Assembly (NCBI GenBank): GCA_002316275.1
Contig: DCDE01000037.1
Location: forward strand, 1 to 38,650
Length of the DNA: 38,650 nucleotides
Direction: 5' to 3'
Source of the DNA: Caldifarciminota bacterium UBA1063
GTDB taxonomy: Bacteria; Hydrothermota; Hydrothermia; UBA1063
Shown here piece after piece: positions 23,996 through 32,375 of the stretch (positions are counted from its first letter, which is position 1; each line of letters begins with the position of its first letter). The notes below the pieces were generated by a model that saw only the letters and a list, made by a program, of their open reading frames with translations, had not been told where the DNA came from and ran no database searches. The position numbers were made by a program, and so were the translations under genes.

Positions 23996-24492
23996 AAACC
24001 ATAAGAGCGACATTGTTGTATATTACAAGGGGAGACAGGATTTTACTGGTTTACAAGAAGCGTGGGCATGGCGAAGGAAAATGGAATGGAATCGGGGGTA
24101 AGATTGAAGACGAATCTCCTCTTAGATGTGCAATACGTGAGGCAGAAGAGGAAGCAGGTGTTCGTGTTAGGGATGCAGAACTCTGTGGTATTATATATTT
24201 CTATAGCATCTACGGGCAAGACTGGGAGGTGTATGTTTTTAGGTCTTCAGAATTTACTGGAGAGCCTTCAGAAAGTGATGAGGTATCTCCAAAGTGGTTT
24301 CCACTGAATGAAATTCCCTACGACGCCATGTGGGAAGATGATAGAGAATGGCTTCCTATGCTTATAAGGGGAGATTATTTCATAGGGAGATATCTTTTCA
24401 ATGTTGATAAGCTTATTTCTTCATCACTCCAGATAGTACCGAAGCAGAAGTTACAATGTGAATATAGAACAGCTCTAAGGAATGCCGTGTAA
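23992..24492 (+). CDS. mutT: Nudix hydrolase (MutT/MTH1-like)
   Basis: This 166-aa protein carries a complete Nudix box at residues 35-57 (G35, E41, R49, E50, E53, E54, G56). The preceding HGEGKWNGIGGKI resembles 8-oxo-dGTP diphosphatases of the MTH1/MutT type. It probably cleans oxidised nucleotides, though other nucleoside diphosphate derivatives are possible. It is the last gene of the seven-gene run and converges on the ARPP-1 gene. The short palindrome TTCTGTACAGAA (24496-24507) fills the 15-nt gap. Confidence 0.87.
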   Translation: MKTIRATLLYITRGDRILLVYKKRGHGEGKWNGIGGKIEDESPLRCAIREAEEEAGVRVRDAELCGIIYFYSIYGQDWEVYVFRSSEFTGEPSESDEVSPKWFPLNEIPYDAMWEDDREWLPMLIRGDYFIGRYLFNVDKLISSSLQIVPKQKLQCEYRTALRNAV

Positions 24493-24495
24493 AAG

Positions 24496-24507
24496 TTCTG
24501 TACAGAA
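24496..24507. repeat. 12-nt palindrome between convergent genes
   Basis: TTCTGTACAGAA lies exactly between the mutT stop region and the ARPP-1 stop. Like the terminator at 13975-14020 it is centred on GTAC. It is too short and lacks a T-run for a confident terminator call. Confidence 0.4.
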
Positions 24508-25422
24508 TTAATTTACGTTCTGAAGCTCAAAAGCGGAGATGTGAATGGGGTTGTCCTCAACGATATAAGCTTTTATCAGTATCCTATCTTTAACGCCCCT
24601 CAGGTCTTCCCCAATTGTAGGAGATTTATATACTTTACAGGGAGTCTCGCTGATGATGGATAAAACCTCTTCTGGGCTAGAAGAGACACCGCGGTTCCGT
24701 GTGTATTTCCTAATATAACCATCGAGAATATACCCTTTAAGGAGTTTCTTTTCGAATTTTTGATAGATAGAATTTGCACCAAATATATCCGCTCCAATAA
24801 ATTCATCGTTGATAAAAGAGATAAATCCCACAGCATCTGGAATTGTATTAAAATCCTCGAAGAGCTCTTCGATTGTAGTATTCAAAGATTTATATATATC
24901 ATGAAATGAGTTTGTCATACTCGATATTTTTGTTGCTTTAAGAGTTTTGTCGATTTGGGTCCATATCAGTGCTTGATTGCCAATATATCCCATGCGTTTG
25001 TCAAGGGATTCATTGATTGTCACTGCTAAAGTGCTTCTCAAAGATGGTGTCACAGTAAATCCCCCTTCCTGGAACAGAAGGCTTCCAGACCAGCGATGCT
25101 GTTCGATGCATGTCACGGGTACAGTGTATTCTCTCTGTGGTTCAACGTAAATATCGGTATTGAGTATCCTGTTTTGCCTTGCTCCAATCAGTTCTTCTCC
25201 ATCAATGGCAATGACAGGGTCTGACCCGAGGTTATGTATGGCGACCTCGTTTACTCCATGGATATCCTGAATTAGAAGTGTACCGCTTCGAATTCCTTCC
25301 TCGATGACGCTGAAGCCATTATGACCTATCTCACCTTTTATAGGGTATATCTTCAGGTTGTGAACGAAAAAAGGACTATCAGTTTTGACAGAGTTCAAAT
25401 CAATTTTTGTCTTTATTTGCAT
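24508..25422 (-). CDS. ARPP-1 / DUF6569 domain protein
   Basis: This 304-aa protein resembles the ARPP-1 (DUF6569) family. The diagnostic stretch is VNEVAIHNLGSDPVIAIDGE, then ELIGARQNRILNTDIYVEP, PVTCIEQHRW and a following SLLFQEGG. The family is widespread but its function is unproven; it was named from association with ADP-ribosylglycohydrolase-type genes, none of which is seen here. No signal peptide is present. It is transcribed alone: a TATATT box lies 6 nt before the ATG, and a good -35 sits between it and the upstream gene's end. Confidence 0.75.
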   Translation of the reverse strand: MQIKTKIDLNSVKTDSPFFVHNLKIYPIKGEIGHNGFSVIEEGIRSGTLLIQDIHGVNEVAIHNLGSDPVIAIDGEELIGARQNRILNTDIYVEPQREYTVPVTCIEQHRWSGSLLFQEGGFTVTPSLRSTLAVTINESLDKRMGYIGNQALIWTQIDKTLKATKISSMTNSFHDIYKSLNTTIEELFEDFNTIPDAVGFISFINDEFIGADIFGANSIYQKFEKKLLKGYILDGYIRKYTRNRGVSSSPEEVLSIISETPCKVYKSPTIGEDLRGVKDRILIKAYIVEDNPIHISAFELQNVN

Positions 25423-25428
25423 AAGATT

Positions 25429-25457
25429 AATATAATTATGAACTGAGGTTTAGTCAA
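25429..25457 (-). promoter_or_regulatory. Promoter of the ARPP-1 gene
   Basis: On the minus strand there is TTGACT (25457-25452), a 17-nt spacer and TATATT (25434-25429), 6 nt before ATG 25422. The predicted transcript starts at or next to the ATG, so it would be leaderless. The whole promoter fits in the 48-nt gap to the upstream gene. Confidence 0.6.
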
Positions 25458-25470
25458 TTATGAAATGTGC

Positions 25471-28400
25471 TCAGCCCAATGGTTTACTTTGGAGTTTTTC
25501 AAGGATTTTTTCAAGCCTCAATGCCTCTTGTCCATATCCGCAGTCTTTTGCCTTAGAGGTGAGCTTAGATATAGTTTTAAATGCACCTTTAACTTTTCCT
25601 ATGTAAAAGAGGAGTTTTGCGAAGTATTCAGAATAAAAATCTTTTTGAATTGTTGATAGCTGATTTTTCATTACACTCAGCTTTCTCACAGTTTCGCGGA
25701 AACTATCAAGATCCATACATTTATGTTCAGAAATAGCTTTAAATACAAGATACTGGATAGTGAGTTCCGTATCTTTTTCTTGTAAGAATAGGTTGTTGTA
25801 TTTCTTTAATATTTCAAGTGTTTCGGCAAAGCATCCTGAACATATTAAAGATTCTGCGATGCTTAAGACTGCTGCTGAAATTTCGCTTCTTGCAGAAATT
25901 TTGTCGAGCAGTGGTTCTAGTTTCTCTTGAATCTTACGAGCCATTTCATAGTTAGGCATATAGCAGGCGTAAAGTTTTATCATATTCTCGTAAGTGTATA
26001 TGAGAGGCATATCTTCCTGGAGTTCCAATGCAATTTCCTCAGCTTCCTTCAGCATTTTTTCTGCTTCATCAAGGGCACCAGTTTTAAAAAGAATATCAAC
26101 GCAGCTGTTGATAGATATGACCGTAGCACTCAGCGCCCCAATCTGGCGAGAGATGTTGATAGCATTTTTTACACTTTCAATTGCATCTTCATATTGTTTT
26201 AGGCAATTTAGGGAATTACCAATATTATTTAGTGCGGAAAACATTCCCCTTTTATCTCCTACGTAGCTATAAGAAGATAGGGCTTCCTTATACTCTTTCA
26301 GTGCCTTCTCACATTTGCCTTCAGACATAAAGAGAACGCCGAGGTTGAGGTGCACTCCAGCAACCCCTTTGTGGTCCCCGAGCTTCTCTCTGATTTCTAA
26401 GGCTTTTCTGAAATAAACTTCAGATTGATCATACTCTTCTTTGTCTTTTAAAAGAAGTGCAAGGCAGTTATAGTAATATGCCTTTTCATGTTCTGTCAGT
26501 TCTTCTTCTCTATTATAAAACTCTCTGAGTATTATCTCAGCTTCATCATCTTTTCCCGCAGAATGTAGGATCCACGCTTTTCGCAGTTTATAAAGGTTTT
26601 TGGGGCAGAGTTGGATCGCATTATCTATGTGGAATAATGCTTCAGAGAAGTACCCAATTTTTGAGTAGACTTCTGCAAGTTTATAGTATATTTCATCATA
26701 GTCTTTTAATATGGGCAGATTAGCTTTCAGTTCTTCTGCAGCCCTGTTCAGTTCTCCACAAGTGATAAGGACGTCTACGTATTCAAGAAATACATTTACT
26801 TTGGAATTAGTGTCATCTTCTACCTCAAGGTACCATTTGTAATATTTAAGGGCTTCTTCATATGCAAATATATTTTTCAATTTTCTCGCGGCGAGTATTG
26901 AATATTTTTTGATCTTTTCAGTTTCTCCCGCGTAGTATGCATGATATGATAGCAGCTCCTCAGTTGCCACTGTCATTTCAGGGTTCTTTTCAAGAACGTT
27001 TAATATATTCTTATGTACAAATCTTTTCTTTGCTTCACTCATTTTTGAAAGGATAATTTCCCTTGTTACATCTTCCTTGAACGTGAAAACATCGGTAGAT
27101 TTTTCTATGAGTATATTAAACTTTACGAGCATATCAATTGTGTCGTAAAGTTCGCCCGGATTGATATTTGTGACCAGCTCTAAAGTTTTAACGTTAAATT
27201 CATAGCCCATTGAGGCAATAAGTTCGAGAATAGCATCATCCTTAAAACTCTCCAGCCGTCCGCTAATAATATTCTCTATACTTTCGGGAATGTATATGGA
27301 TGGTACATCAGATAGGTGCCACTGGTCATTATCATAGAATATTATCTCTTGCTTATATAGCTCTTTTATAACTTCTTCTACGAAGAATGGATTTCCGCCA
27401 CTCTTCATGAAAATTGTTTCTTTAAGGGACTCTGAACATTTTCCTTGCAATATCGTTTCAATGAGTTCAAAGGTATCTTCCTTACTTAAAGCCTCGAGTC
27501 GAATTTTGTACAACAGTCTTTCCCTTGAAATGTGGGATAAGAAGTTCTCTATAGGTTTACCTGTAATCTCGTCTTCTCTTGCTCCTAACACGATTTTGAA
27601 ATCCGGAATTTCCATATGAAGGAGGTAGTTTAGAAGCTCAAAGCTTGATGCATCAATAGATTGTGCATCGTCGATGATAAACAGAATTTTTTCCGAGCGT
27701 GCGAGGGCTGCTAAAAGTTTTGAGAAAGAATCAAAAAATTTGTAACGATCCACACCCTCGGGTATATACCCAACCTCGGGATTAGGCAGGCTTAATGCTA
27801 TTGCCTCACGTTCGTCAAGCTTTTCTATGGCTTCCTGATAAGAAAAGTAATTAAGGTTTTTTATCTTATTTAGGAGGATTCTAAAGGGGTAAAATGGAGT
27901 ACAGGCAAAAGAACTTCCAGGATTTGTACTAATTACCATGGGGATATCTAACTTTTTTGCTACATCATTTAAGATCCTTGTTTTCCCAACCCCCGCTGGC
28001 CCTAATAGGAGGATGATCGGCGGATATGCGTCATTTAGTTTTTGAATCAATAAGTTTTTTTCATAAGTTCTGTCTACTAAAGTTTTGGTAGGTATCAGAG
28101 GAAATGCTTTTTCTTCCAGGGGAAGGCTGTAAAATGTTCCTTTTCCAAGTTTTTTTGCCTTAAATAGAGCAGTGTCCAATCTTGAATAAAGAGTCATCCA
28201 TTCAGATCCATGAGCCGGAGCTTCAGCAATCCCGATAGAACACGATAGCTCTACACCACTAAAGGTTACCTTTTTCAAGCTGGATATAACTCTTCTCGCA
28301 GCCTCTTCTGCATTATCTATCGTAGTATGTGGAAGAACTGCAACAAACTTATCTCCTCCCAGTCTAACAATGGAGTCACTTTCTCTGAGCAAGTTTCTTA

Positions 28401-28617
28401 GGAATTTTGCAAATTCGAAGAGAATTCTGTCACCCTCTTTGTGGCCATAAAGGTTATTAATGAGGTTGAAGTTGTCCAGGTCAAGGAGTAGAACCGAGAA
28501 TTTGGTTCCATATCTCCTTGATTTTTTCAGTTCTTCAGTAATTATAAGTTCGAGGAAATGTTTGTTGTACAACTGAGTAAGCTCATCTTTATAAGTATCC
28601 ACTGAATCAAGAAACAT
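25471..28617 (-). CDS. Degenerate GGDEF - STAND-type ATPase - TPR regulator
   Basis: This 1048-aa cytoplasmic protein has three parts. Residues 10-165 form a GGDEF domain with GGDKF (87-91) in place of GG(D/E)EF, so cyclase activity is doubtful, but the inhibitory-site RxxD (R78-D81) is kept five residues upstream. Residues about 185-560 form an AAA/STAND-type ATPase with Walker A GPAGVGKT (206-213) and Walker B ILFIIDD (311-317). Residues about 570-1040 are TPR repeats (for example AGVHLNLGVLFMSEGKCEKA). The layout resembles MalT-like signal-integrating ATPases with no DNA-binding or output domain visible. Its promoter overlaps the end of the aminotransferase gene, and the ATG is 10 nt after a TATAAT box. 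The c-di-GMP receptor idea is inference. Confidence 0.8.
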   Translation of the reverse strand: MFLDSVDTYKDELTQLYNKHFLELIITEELKKSRRYGTKFSVLLLDLDNFNLINNLYGHKEGDRILFEFAKFLRNLLRESDSIVRLGGDKFVAVLPHTTIDNAEEAARRVISSLKKVTFSGVELSCSIGIAEAPAHGSEWMTLYSRLDTALFKAKKLGKGTFYSLPLEEKAFPLIPTKTLVDRTYEKNLLIQKLNDAYPPIILLLGPAGVGKTRILNDVAKKLDIPMVISTNPGSSFACTPFYPFRILLNKIKNLNYFSYQEAIEKLDEREAIALSLPNPEVGYIPEGVDRYKFFDSFSKLLAALARSEKILFIIDDAQSIDASSFELLNYLLHMEIPDFKIVLGAREDEITGKPIENFLSHISRERLLYKIRLEALSKEDTFELIETILQGKCSESLKETIFMKSGGNPFFVEEVIKELYKQEIIFYDNDQWHLSDVPSIYIPESIENIISGRLESFKDDAILELIASMGYEFNVKTLELVTNINPGELYDTIDMLVKFNILIEKSTDVFTFKEDVTREIILSKMSEAKKRFVHKNILNVLEKNPEMTVATEELLSYHAYYAGETEKIKKYSILAARKLKNIFAYEEALKYYKWYLEVEDDTNSKVNVFLEYVDVLITCGELNRAAEELKANLPILKDYDEIYYKLAEVYSKIGYFSEALFHIDNAIQLCPKNLYKLRKAWILHSAGKDDEAEIILREFYNREEELTEHEKAYYYNCLALLLKDKEEYDQSEVYFRKALEIREKLGDHKGVAGVHLNLGVLFMSEGKCEKALKEYKEALSSYSYVGDKRGMFSALNNIGNSLNCLKQYEDAIESVKNAINISRQIGALSATVISINSCVDILFKTGALDEAEKMLKEAEEIALELQEDMPLIYTYENMIKLYACYMPNYEMARKIQEKLEPLLDKISARSEISAAVLSIAESLICSGCFAETLEILKKYNNLFLQEKDTELTIQYLVFKAISEHKCMDLDSFRETVRKLSVMKNQLSTIQKDFYSEYFAKLLFYIGKVKGAFKTISKLTSKAKDCGYGQEALRLEKILEKLQSKPLG

Positions 28618-28627
28618 GGTATTTTAA

Positions 28628-28657
28628 ATTATAAAGAATGCCTTTCCAAAAATTCAA
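28628..28657 (-). promoter_or_regulatory. Promoter of the GGDKF-ATPase-TPR gene
   Basis: On the minus strand there is TTGAAT (28657-28652), an 18-nt spacer and TATAAT (28633-28628), 10 nt before ATG 28617. The -35 ends 2 bases from the stop of the upstream aminotransferase gene. The predicted leader is about 4 nt and there is no Shine-Dalgarno. Confidence 0.6.
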
Positions 28658-28658
28658 A

Positions 28659-29525
28659 TCAGTTTTTTAAATGAGCATTTTGTGACCGTTTTGAGAGTCG
28701 ATCTAACAGTTTCTGATATTCTGTTTGTACCATTTTTACGGTTTCAGATATCGGAACACTTACATTTTCTATTTTGTTCACAGGAAGGATATCGTAAGTA
28801 GTTCCAGCGAGAAAGGCACCTTCAAGTTTTTCTATTGCTTCCACATTAATTGCTTGTTCTATTACTTCTATGTGTAAGCTTCTGGTGATTTCTATTACTT
28901 TCTCGCGTGTGATGGATGGCAAGATGTTGTTGTCTTCCGGGTGTGTATAAAGTGCACCTTCAATAATTCCGAAAAAAGATGAGGAAGTGCTTTCAGTGAC
29001 AACACCATTTTTGTAAAACAGAGTGTCAAAATAGCCAGCCTCGTGTGCCTCGATCTTACCGAGCACATTTGGCAACAACATTGTGGTTTTGATATCGCAC
29101 CTACCCCACCGTATGTCTGGGTGCATCATAAGGCTTACCCCCTTACTGAAGAGCTTTCGCGGAAGAGGTTTGAATTCGCTAGTGATAATAATAACTGAAG
29201 GCTTAGTTTTCTTTTGAGGGAGGTGGCTCCTCGGTTCTTTTCCCCTTGTGATTTGAATGTATATTGAGGCTTCTTGTGAGTTAAGTTTTTTCAGAGATTT
29301 TCTGATGATTTTCTCTAATTCTTCAGGATGAAGTGGTGGAGTTATACGAATTTCTCTAAGTCCTTGCTCGAGCCTTTTGAGATGTTCCTTTAAGAAGAGA
29401 GGTTCTCCATTTTTAGCTCTAACTACTTCGTATATGCTATCAGCGAAGAACATCCCCCTATCTTCAACCGATGAAATCGGTTTTTCCCTGAAAGCGCCAT
29501 CAATAAAATATATTCTTTTAGCCAT
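28659..29525 (-). CDS. dat: Class IV aminotransferase, probable D-amino-acid transaminase
   Basis: The 288-aa PLP enzyme belongs to fold-type IV. The PLP lysine is K146 (CDIKTTMLLPNVL), the later TESTSSSFFGI binds phosphate, and ITRGKEPRSHLP with R99 and H101 matches the carboxylate-binding residues of D-alanine aminotransferase. This favours D-amino-acid transaminase (D-Glu or D-Ala for peptidoglycan) over a branched-chain enzyme. A TAAAAT box lies 6 nt before the ATG. It is divergent from pdxS, so the enzyme and the maker of its cofactor share a regulatory region. Confidence 0.85.
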   Translation of the reverse strand: MAKRIYFIDGAFREKPISSVEDRGMFFADSIYEVVRAKNGEPLFLKEHLKRLEQGLREIRITPPLHPEELEKIIRKSLKKLNSQEASIYIQITRGKEPRSHLPQKKTKPSVIIITSEFKPLPRKLFSKGVSLMMHPDIRWGRCDIKTTMLLPNVLGKIEAHEAGYFDTLFYKNGVVTESTSSSFFGIIEGALYTHPEDNNILPSITREKVIEITRSLHIEVIEQAINVEAIEKLEGAFLAGTTYDILPVNKIENVSVPISETVKMVQTEYQKLLDRLSKRSQNAHLKN

Positions 29526-29531
29526 AAATAA

Positions 29532-29537
29532 ATTTTA
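29532..29537 (-). promoter_or_regulatory. -10 box of the aminotransferase gene
   Basis: TAAAAT on the minus strand (29537-29532) sits 6 nt before ATG 29525. No clear -35 is seen (TGGTTA at the expected distance). No Shine-Dalgarno precedes the ATG. It is one of the leaderless-type starts of this window. Confidence 0.4.
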
Positions 29538-29577
29538 AAGATTAACTTCTGGCATAACCATTAATCCCCCGTTTTCC

Positions 29578-29606
29578 TTGACCTAACATGTATCAGGTTA
29601 TATACT
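29578..29606 (+). promoter_or_regulatory. Promoter of the pdxST-glyA unit
   Basis: TTGACC (29578-29583), 17-nt spacer, TATACT (29601-29606). The leader of about 18 nt contains GGGAGGTGA (29617-29625), a strong Shine-Dalgarno for ATG 29631. It is divergent from the aminotransferase promoter. Confidence 0.7.
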
Positions 29607-29630
29607 GAATATTGGTGGGAGGTGAGAAAA

Positions 29631-30521
29631 ATGTCAGAAATTTTAACAGGTACGTTTAAGTTGAAAGTTGGTCTGGCAGAGATGCTAAAGGGTGGGGTTA
29701 TAATGGATGTGACCTCAGCCAGTGAAGCAAAGATAGCAGAGCAAGCAGGAGCTGTTGCTGTAATGGCATTGGAACGTGTTCCTGCAGATATTAGGAAGGA
29801 AGGTGGTGTAGCCAGGATGGCTGACCCACAAAAAATAATTGAAATCATGGATACTGTTTCCATCCCAGTTATGGCAAAAGTTAGGATTGGGCATTTTGTT
29901 GAGGCACAGATACTGGAAGCCCTTGGAGTTGATTTTATTGATGAAAGTGAGGTTTTAACACCTGCAGATGAAGAGTTTCATATCAATAAACATCTATTTA
30001 AGGTTCCTTGCGTGTGTGGAGCGAGGGATCTTGGTGAAGCTTTGAGAAGGATTGCAGAAGGTGCAGCCATGTTGAGGACAAAGGGTGAAGCGGGGACAGG
30101 TAATGTTGTTGAGGCAGTTAGGCACATGAGAAAGATTCAGTCGGAAATAAAGAGGTTGACAACTCTTGGAGAGGAAGAACTTGTTGCAGAGGCGAAGAAA
30201 CTTGGAGCTCCACTGGAACTGGTTAGCTACGTGCATAATAATGGAAAACTTCCAGTGCCAAATTTTGCTGCGGGTGGTATTGCTACACCTGCTGATGCTG
30301 CATTAATGATGCAACTTGGGGCTGAATCGGTATTTGTTGGGAGTGGCATATTCAAGTCTGAAGACCCAGAAAAAAGGGCAAAAGCTATTGTCGAAGCCGT
30401 TGCGTATTTTGATGATCCCGAGATTCTTGCTAAAGTTTCGCGGGGGCTCGGTGAATCTATGAGGGGTATTGACGTTTCCAAACTGCCGCAAGATGAGTTG
30501 CTACAGACCAGGGGGTGGTAG
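29631..30521 (+). CDS. pdxS: Pyridoxal 5'-phosphate synthase subunit PdxS
   Basis: PdxS is the TIM-barrel synthase that builds pyridoxal phosphate from ribose-5-phosphate, glyceraldehyde-3-phosphate and ammonia. The 296-aa protein has GGVIMDVTSASEA (D26), the reactive lysines K83 (VMAKVRIGH) and K151 (RTKGEAGTG), and the phosphate loop GVDFIDESEVLTPADE. Subunits normally form a 12-mer that binds PdxT. ATG 29631 is preferred over GTG 29622 because the Shine-Dalgarno at 29617-29625 overlaps that GTG and is properly spaced for the ATG. Its stop overlaps the pdxT start by one base. Confidence 0.97.
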   Translation: MSEILTGTFKLKVGLAEMLKGGVIMDVTSASEAKIAEQAGAVAVMALERVPADIRKEGGVARMADPQKIIEIMDTVSIPVMAKVRIGHFVEAQILEALGVDFIDESEVLTPADEEFHINKHLFKVPCVCGARDLGEALRRIAEGAAMLRTKGEAGTGNVVEAVRHMRKIQSEIKRLTTLGEEELVAEAKKLGAPLELVSYVHNNGKLPVPNFAAGGIATPADAALMMQLGAESVFVGSGIFKSEDPEKRAKAIVEAVAYFDDPEILAKVSRGLGESMRGIDVSKLPQDELLQTRGW

Positions 30522-31105
30522 TGAAGATCGGGATTCTTGGCATCCAGGGTGACGTCGATTTACATAGGAAAAAGCTGGAAGAAGCTGGATTAGATTGGTG
30601 CATCGTAAAAAAAGCTCATGAATTGGAGGGGATTGACGGGTTTATTTTGCCGGGTGGTGAAAGTACTACGATTTCAAAAATGCTCGAAAGATACAATATG
30701 GACAAAGTTTTGAAGGAGAAGATTGTGGATGGACTTCCTGTCCTTGCTACGTGTGCAGGAACGGTACTATTAGCGAGTCGTATTGAAGATGGGGAAGAAG
30801 AAATTTCTCCTCTTGGTATTTTAAGTATAAAGATCAAGAGAAACGCATATGGAAGGCAGAGGGAGTCCTTCGAAGTACCCTTAAAGATTAATCTTGGCGG
30901 AAGAGAAGAAAAAATTGTTGGGGTGTTTATAAGAGCTCCTAAGATCGTCGAATTTTGGAATGGGGTTGATGTGCTGGGCACGTTTGAGGAAAGCCCTGTG
31001 ATGGTCAAGCAAGGTAAGATCATTGCTATGACATTCCACCCCGAGCTTTCGGATGGAGTTGCAGTTTATAAATTTTTTGAGGAGATAATAAAAGGGAGCG
31101 TTTAA
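30521..31105 (+). CDS. pdxT: Pyridoxal 5'-phosphate synthase glutaminase subunit PdxT
   Basis: PdxT is the class I glutaminase that hydrolyses glutamine and passes ammonia to PdxS. From GTG 30521 it has 194 aa. GILGIQGDV opens the protein, PGGESTT precedes the nucleophile elbow with C78 (ATCAGT), and the triad is completed by H173 and E175 (FHPEL). GTG 30521 is chosen over GTG 30515 because the AGGGGG Shine-Dalgarno (about 30509-30515) would overlap the latter. It overlaps the pdxS stop (TAGTG). Confidence 0.95.
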   Translation: MKIGILGIQGDVDLHRKKLEEAGLDWCIVKKAHELEGIDGFILPGGESTTISKMLERYNMDKVLKEKIVDGLPVLATCAGTVLLASRIEDGEEEISPLGILSIKIKRNAYGRQRESFEVPLKINLGGREEKIVGVFIRAPKIVEFWNGVDVLGTFEESPVMVKQGKIIAMTFHPELSDGVAVYKFFEEIIKGSV

Positions 31106-31106
31106 A

Positions 31107-32375
31107 ATGATTGAGAATTTGAGAAAGACAGACCCAGAAATTTTTGAAGCAGTATATAACGAGCTTCTTAGGCAGAGGAACGGCCTGGAATTAATCGCTT
31201 CTGAGAATTTTACATCGGATGCGGTTATGGAAGCAATGGGTAACGTTATGACAAATAAGTATGCTGAAGGGTACCCTGGTGCGAGGTATTATGGTGGTTG
31301 TGATTTTGTTGATGTGGCTGAAAAACTTGCAATTGAGAGAGCAAAGAAACTTTTCGATGCAGAGCACGTAAATGTGCAGCCCCATTCCGGTGTCCAGGCG
31401 AATATGGGTGTTTACTTCGCTGTTCTGAAACCCGGAGATACGATCCTTTCTATGCAGCTATCCCATGGAGGTCATCTTTCACACGGACATAAAGTCTCTT
31501 TTTCTGGTAAGCTTTATAATGTTGTTCACTATACTGTTCATCCCGAAACGGAACGTATTGACTTTGATCTTGTAAGGAGACTGGCCCACGAAAGTACCCC
31601 AAAGCTCATTCTCGCTGGATATTCTGCCTACCCTAGGATTATTGAGTGGGAAAAGTTTAGAGAGATCGCTGATGAGGTTGGTGCTTATTTCATGGCAGAT
31701 ATTGCCCACATTGCAGGCCTTATTGTGGCAGGGTTACATCCATCTCCAATACCTTATGCCCACTTTGTTACTACTACAACTCATAAAACTCTACGTGGGC
31801 CAAGGGGCGGAATAATTATGTGTAAAGCCGAATTTGCGAGGGAAATAGATAAGGCCGTATTTCCAGGAGCTCAGGGTGGGCCCTTAATGCATGTAATCGC
31901 TGCAAAGGCAGTGGCTTTTAAAGAAGCTATGAGTGACGAGTTTAAAAATTATCAGAATCAGATCGTTAAGAATGCCAGAACTCTCGCTGATGCACTTGTC
32001 TCTCAAGGGTTAAGGCTCGTTAGTGGCGGCACAGACAATCATCTGATGCTTGTTGATTTAAGGCCTTTTAGAATTACCGGTAATATCGCTGAAGCAGCTC
32101 TCGAAAAGGCAGGGATTACTGTGAACAAGAATACGATACCCTTTGACCCTGAAAAGCCCACAGTTACCAGCGGAATTAGGATAGGAACACCGGCTGTTAC
32201 TACAAGGGGTATGAAGGAGCCTGAAATGGTAAGAATAGGGCATCTTATAAGCAAAGTATTGAAAAGCCCAGAGGATGAGGTAGTCATTAACAATGTAAGA
32301 AAAGAAGTACAGGATCTCTGCGATACTTTTCCACTCTATGTTGAAAGATTTGAAAGCATGAGGAGACTTTTATGA
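31107..32375 (+). CDS. glyA: Serine hydroxymethyltransferase
   Basis: This PLP enzyme interconverts serine and glycine with tetrahydrofolate, the main source of one-carbon units. The 422-aa sequence has ELIASENFTSDAVMEAMG, the YAEGYPGARYYGG signature and the PLP lysine K227 in TTTTHKTLRGPRGG. It begins 1 nt after the pdxT stop with an AAAGGGAG Shine-Dalgarno. Placing it after pdxST couples cofactor supply to a major PLP consumer. It overlaps the next gene by 4 nt. Confidence 0.97.
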   Translation: MIENLRKTDPEIFEAVYNELLRQRNGLELIASENFTSDAVMEAMGNVMTNKYAEGYPGARYYGGCDFVDVAEKLAIERAKKLFDAEHVNVQPHSGVQANMGVYFAVLKPGDTILSMQLSHGGHLSHGHKVSFSGKLYNVVHYTVHPETERIDFDLVRRLAHESTPKLILAGYSAYPRIIEWEKFREIADEVGAYFMADIAHIAGLIVAGLHPSPIPYAHFVTTTTHKTLRGPRGGIIMCKAEFAREIDKAVFPGAQGGPLMHVIAAKAVAFKEAMSDEFKNYQNQIVKNARTLADALVSQGLRLVSGGTDNHLMLVDLRPFRITGNIAEAALEKAGITVNKNTIPFDPEKPTVTSGIRIGTPAVTTRGMKEPEMVRIGHLISKVLKSPEDEVVINNVRKEVQDLCDTFPLYVERFESMRRLL

